64,000 nt of DNA from positions 1 to 64,000 of the forward strand of contig NZ_JAYSDK010000013.1 of NCBI RefSeq assembly GCF_041914405.1, in the 5' to 3' direction. The position numbers and the translations under genes were made by a program. Origin of the DNA: Zoogloea sp041914405 (lineage in GTDB: Bacteria; Pseudomonadota; Gammaproteobacteria; Burkholderiales; Rhodocyclaceae). The notes under the pieces were generated by a model. The model had not been told where the DNA came from and did no database searches. It saw nothing but the letters and a program-made list of their open reading frames with translations. Positions 61,649 through 64,000 of the stretch are shown piece by piece (the stretch's first letter is position 1; every line of letters begins with the position of its first letter).

Positions 61649-62598
61649 TGGAGAGCCGGGCCCATGCTATCGCCGCCGGTCTTTTCGTGATCCTGCTGAA
61701 CGGAGCGATCGTCCTCTCCCTGTGGTGGTTCTCCGACAAGCGGGAGAGCACCCGTGACGTCGTGCTGGTGACCTCCGGTAGTGTCAATGGCCTGAATCCC
61801 CAGGCCACGGTGCGTTACCGGGGCATCGTCGCCGGCAAGGTGGCGGCTATCGCCCTTGATCCGGCCAATCCGAAGGATCTACTGGTCACCGTGCGGATCC
61901 GTAACGATCTGCCCATCACCCGTGGTACGCGGGCGCGCATGGCTAACCAGGGCGTGACTGGTCTCGCCTACATCGCACTCGACGATGCCGGTGACAAGCC
62001 TGAGCCCTTGCCGGGGGAGGGCGGAGGCCCACCGCGTATTCGCATGACGCCGAGCCTGATGGAGGAGGTCGCCGACGCTTCGGTGCAGACGCTCAGGCGC
62101 GTGCAGGAAATTGTCGATCGCCTGGCGGTGCTGACCCGGCAAGACAATCTGGCCCATATCGAGAAGACCCTGGCCAATCTGGAGTCGTCCAGCCGAGGGC
62201 TCGACCGGACCCTGCAGGAAGCGCCGAAGGCCCTTGCCGCCGTGCGCCAGGTCTTCAGTAAGGACAACCTGGCACGTATCGACCGCTCCCTGGCCAATCT
62301 CGAGCGCCTGAGTGCCGACGCGGCGCCGATGGCCAGTGAGGGGCGTGCCCTGCTGGTGAGGTTGCAGACGGTGACCGAGAGGGTGGACAGCGTCGTCGGC
62401 GCAGCCGGCGAGGGGTTTGCAACCAGCACGCTGCCGCGCCTCAACGTGCTGCTGCAGGAACTCACCACCACGTCCCGCCAGCTATCCGACCTGCTCGATG
62501 AACTCGACAATTCGCCGCAACTCCTGTTGCTGGGGCGCGGCAAGCCGGCGCCGGGGCCGGGAGAGGCCGGTTTCCATCTTCGGCCCGCGCCGCGCTAA
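61648..62598 (+). CDS. MlaD-type MCE-domain lipid-binding protein
   Basis: A 316-residue protein with an N-terminal membrane anchor (ATP-independent signal anchor, about 8-30), then the MCE domain (about 40-120; VRYRGIVAGKVAAIALD), then a long helical tail (about 150-300). The tail length resembles longer PqiB-like or LetB-like MCE proteins but with one MCE domain. It forms a periplasmic ring that binds lipid. Start overlaps the ATPase stop by one base. Confidence 0.9.
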   Translation: MESRAHAIAAGLFVILLNGAIVLSLWWFSDKRESTRDVVLVTSGSVNGLNPQATVRYRGIVAGKVAAIALDPANPKDLLVTVRIRNDLPITRGTRARMANQGVTGLAYIALDDAGDKPEPLPGEGGGPPRIRMTPSLMEEVADASVQTLRRVQEIVDRLAVLTRQDNLAHIEKTLANLESSSRGLDRTLQEAPKALAAVRQVFSKDNLARIDRSLANLERLSADAAPMASEGRALLVRLQTVTERVDSVVGAAGEGFATSTLPRLNVLLQELTTTSRQLSDLLDELDNSPQLLLLGRGKPAPGPGEAGFHLRPAPR

Positions 62599-62615
62599 GT
62601 TCGGGATGACAAAGA

Positions 62616-63281
62616 ATGCGCCCTCAGTTGCCAGAATTGATGTCTAAGTGTTTTCCCGCCAGGTACTTGCTGCCCGTTATCCTGGCACTTGGGGTGACGG
62701 CCTGTGGCAGCCTGCCCAAGGCCGCTCCGAACTATTCCGTTCACGATTTCGGGCCACTCGATTCGGCAACCTTGCGCCCCCTCGGCTTTCCGATCCGCAG
62801 CGTCGAGGTGGTGCCGGCGCCGTGGCTCGCCTCGACGGCCATGCAGTACCGCCTTGCTTTCACACAGCCGACCAGGCGCCAGGTCTATCTTGAGAGTCGT
62901 TGGGCGGCCCAGCCGGGGCAGCTTGTGGAGCTGTCGGTCAAGCGCTCGATGAAGACCAGCGAAACCGCCGTGTCGTCGAGTGGTTGCCGGCTGCGGGTGG
63001 ATCTGGACGAATTCGTGCAGCTCTTCGATGGGGAGGCGCGCAGCCGCGGTATCGTCGAGGCGCGCGCGGCGCTGCTGGCACCGCGCACGGACCAGCTCAT
63101 CGCGACCCGTGGCTTTGCGGTCACCCGTCCGGCGCCGACGCCGGACGCCGTTGGCGGCGTCATGGCCCTGAGGGAAGGCGTGCTTCAGCTCAACCGCGAA
63201 CTGCTCGACTGGTTGGAAGCGATCGACAAGGAGGGGGCGGCGAGGACTGGTGGCAGTGTCCGTGCCCGCTGTTCAGCTTGA
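62616..63281 (+). CDS. ABC-type transport auxiliary lipoprotein (PqiC-like)
   Basis: A 221-residue protein of the ABC_trans_aux/PqiC family. Signal peptide ends at LGVTAC-GS, a lipobox. The body (YSVHDFGPLD, MQYRLAFTQPTRRQVYLESRWA) matches the YmbA/PqiC group that pairs with MCE proteins. Two ATGs are possible: 62616 and 62640. The second gives the cleaner lipoprotein signal (MSKCFPARYLLP); neither has a strong ribosome-binding site. It ends the four-gene lipid transporter group; no MlaC or MlaA is visible. Confidence 0.85.
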   Translation: MRPQLPELMSKCFPARYLLPVILALGVTACGSLPKAAPNYSVHDFGPLDSATLRPLGFPIRSVEVVPAPWLASTAMQYRLAFTQPTRRQVYLESRWAAQPGQLVELSVKRSMKTSETAVSSSGCRLRVDLDEFVQLFDGEARSRGIVEARAALLAPRTDQLIATRGFAVTRPAPTPDAVGGVMALREGVLQLNRELLDWLEAIDKEGAARTGGSVRARCSA

Positions 63282-63332
63282 TTTTTTGAGACCGGCAGGA
63301 ACGTGCCGGATTACATGCAAGGAGGAGAACCC

Positions 63333-64000
63333 ATGAATGCTGTTGCCGAAACACTGACCGAACCTTTGCTGTTGCGCGACGACGCCCATGGCGTGACGAC
63401 GCTGACGCTGAATCGGCCCGGCCAGTTCAACGCCCTCTCGCAGCCTATGCTTGAGGCGTTGCTGGTGGAGCTGACTGGCATTGCGGCCGACGCCTCGGTA
63501 CGTGTCGTCGTGTTGGCCGGGGCGGGCAAGGCTTTCTGCGCCGGTCATGACCTCAAGGAGATGCGCGGCAACTACACCAAGTCCTTCCAGCAGGCCCTGT
63601 TCCGCCTGTGCGGCAAGGTCATGATGCAGATCGTGACCATGCCGCAGCCGGTGATCGCCCGCGTGCACGGCATCGCGACCGCTGCCGGCTGCCAGTTGGT
63701 GTCCATGTGCGACCTGGCCGTGGCGTCCGACGTGGCGCGCTTTGCGGTGTCCGGTATCAACGTCGGGCTGTTCTGTGCGACGCCGAGTGTTGGTCTGTCC
63801 CGCAACATGGGGCGCAAGGAAGCCTTCGAGATGCTGGTGACCGGCGACTTCATCGATGCCGCCGAGGCGAAGCGGCGTGGGCTGATTAACCGCGTGGTGC
63901 CTATCGAAGTGCTGGATGAGGAGGTTGCCAAGCTCACTGCGTCTATCTGTGCCAAGTCACCGGTGGCCATCTCGATGGGCAAGCAGATGTTCTATTCGCA
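63333..64000 (+). CDS. Enoyl-CoA hydratase/isomerase-family protein, ECHDC3-like (partial)
   Basis: The first 222 codons of a crotonase-fold protein; the 3' end lies beyond the window. Strong ribosome-binding site GGAGGAG at 63321-63327. CoA-binding and oxyanion-hole regions are present (FCAGHDLKEM and HGIATAAGCQLVSMCDLAVAS). Both catalytic glutamates of true enoyl-CoA hydratase are replaced: Gln121 (GGGCEL becomes AAGCQL) and Gly141 (PEI becomes SGI). The sequence INVGLFCATPSVGLSRNMG matches the ECHDC3 type, whose activity is not well established. A small hairpin (63292-63309) is in the upstream gap. Confidence 0.88.
   Translation, partial: MNAVAETLTEPLLLRDDAHGVTTLTLNRPGQFNALSQPMLEALLVELTGIAADASVRVVVLAGAGKAFCAGHDLKEMRGNYTKSFQQALFRLCGKVMMQIVTMPQPVIARVHGIATAAGCQLVSMCDLAVASDVARFAVSGINVGLFCATPSVGLSRNMGRKEAFEMLVTGDFIDAAEAKRRGLINRVVPIEVLDEEVAKLTASICAKSPVAISMGKQMFYS

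Overview
The window is ordinary, densely coded chromosomal DNA from a GC-rich Gram-negative bacterium, most likely a betaproteobacterium. A Rhodocyclales-type lineage (Azospira, Dechloromonas, Zoogloea relatives) is my inference from gene order and protein flavour, not something I could verify. The outer-membrane assembly and lipid A genes (bamA, skp, lpxA/B/D) show that it has an outer membrane. I see no insertion sequence, prophage, CRISPR array, integron or rRNA operon, and no gene that is clearly broken.

Layout. 1-7.6 kb: the 3' end of a tRNA-Val gene, then thrS-infC-rpmI-rplT-pheS-pheT-ihfA-merR-like, the classical translation/IHF cluster, with intrinsic terminators just upstream of thrS, just upstream of pheS and at the end. 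7.6-17.5 kb: an Anbu-type proteasome-like peptidase, rsgA, an M48 peptidase, orn with a coupled 49-residue membrane peptide, a TauE/SafE exporter with a LysR regulator, a cNMP/CBS/DUF294 protein coupled to a degenerate exonuclease-fold protein, an esterase and a second LysR. 17.6-27.5 kb: a class I CoA-transferase, the divergent selenium pair selD/mnmH, a REC-HPt protein, phoH-bcp, an Mth938-domain gene, alaA and hom. 27.6-34.3 kb: typA, mtiP-def and map-glnD.

34.5-49.8 kb: a 17-gene co-directional run, rpsB-tsf-pyrH-frr-uppS-cdsA-dxr-rseP-bamA-skp-lpxD-fabZ-lpxA-lpxB-rnhB-copD-like-rlmB-like. It links translation, isoprenoid and phospholipid precursors, the sigma-E-type site-2 protease, outer-membrane protein assembly and lipid A. 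49.8-54.5 kb: the biotin operon bioA-bioF-bioH-bioC-bioD on the minus strand, every junction overlapping. 54.6-64 kb: a predicted seven-bladed beta-propeller lipoprotein, divergent ppk1/ppx, an Mla-like lipid ABC transporter (permease with fused STAS-like domain, ATPase, MCE protein, lipoprotein), and the start of an ECHDC3-type enoyl-CoA hydratase-like gene that runs off the window.

Most of the window is core metabolism, and I did not find a convincing new multi-gene system. The points most worth checking are the exonuclease-fold protein that has lost nearly all catalytic residues, the unannotated 49-residue membrane ORF coupled to orn, the seven-repeat lipoprotein, the stand-alone Anbu peptidase, the ATC start of infC, and the terminator-plus-short-spacer arrangement before both tRNA synthetase genes.
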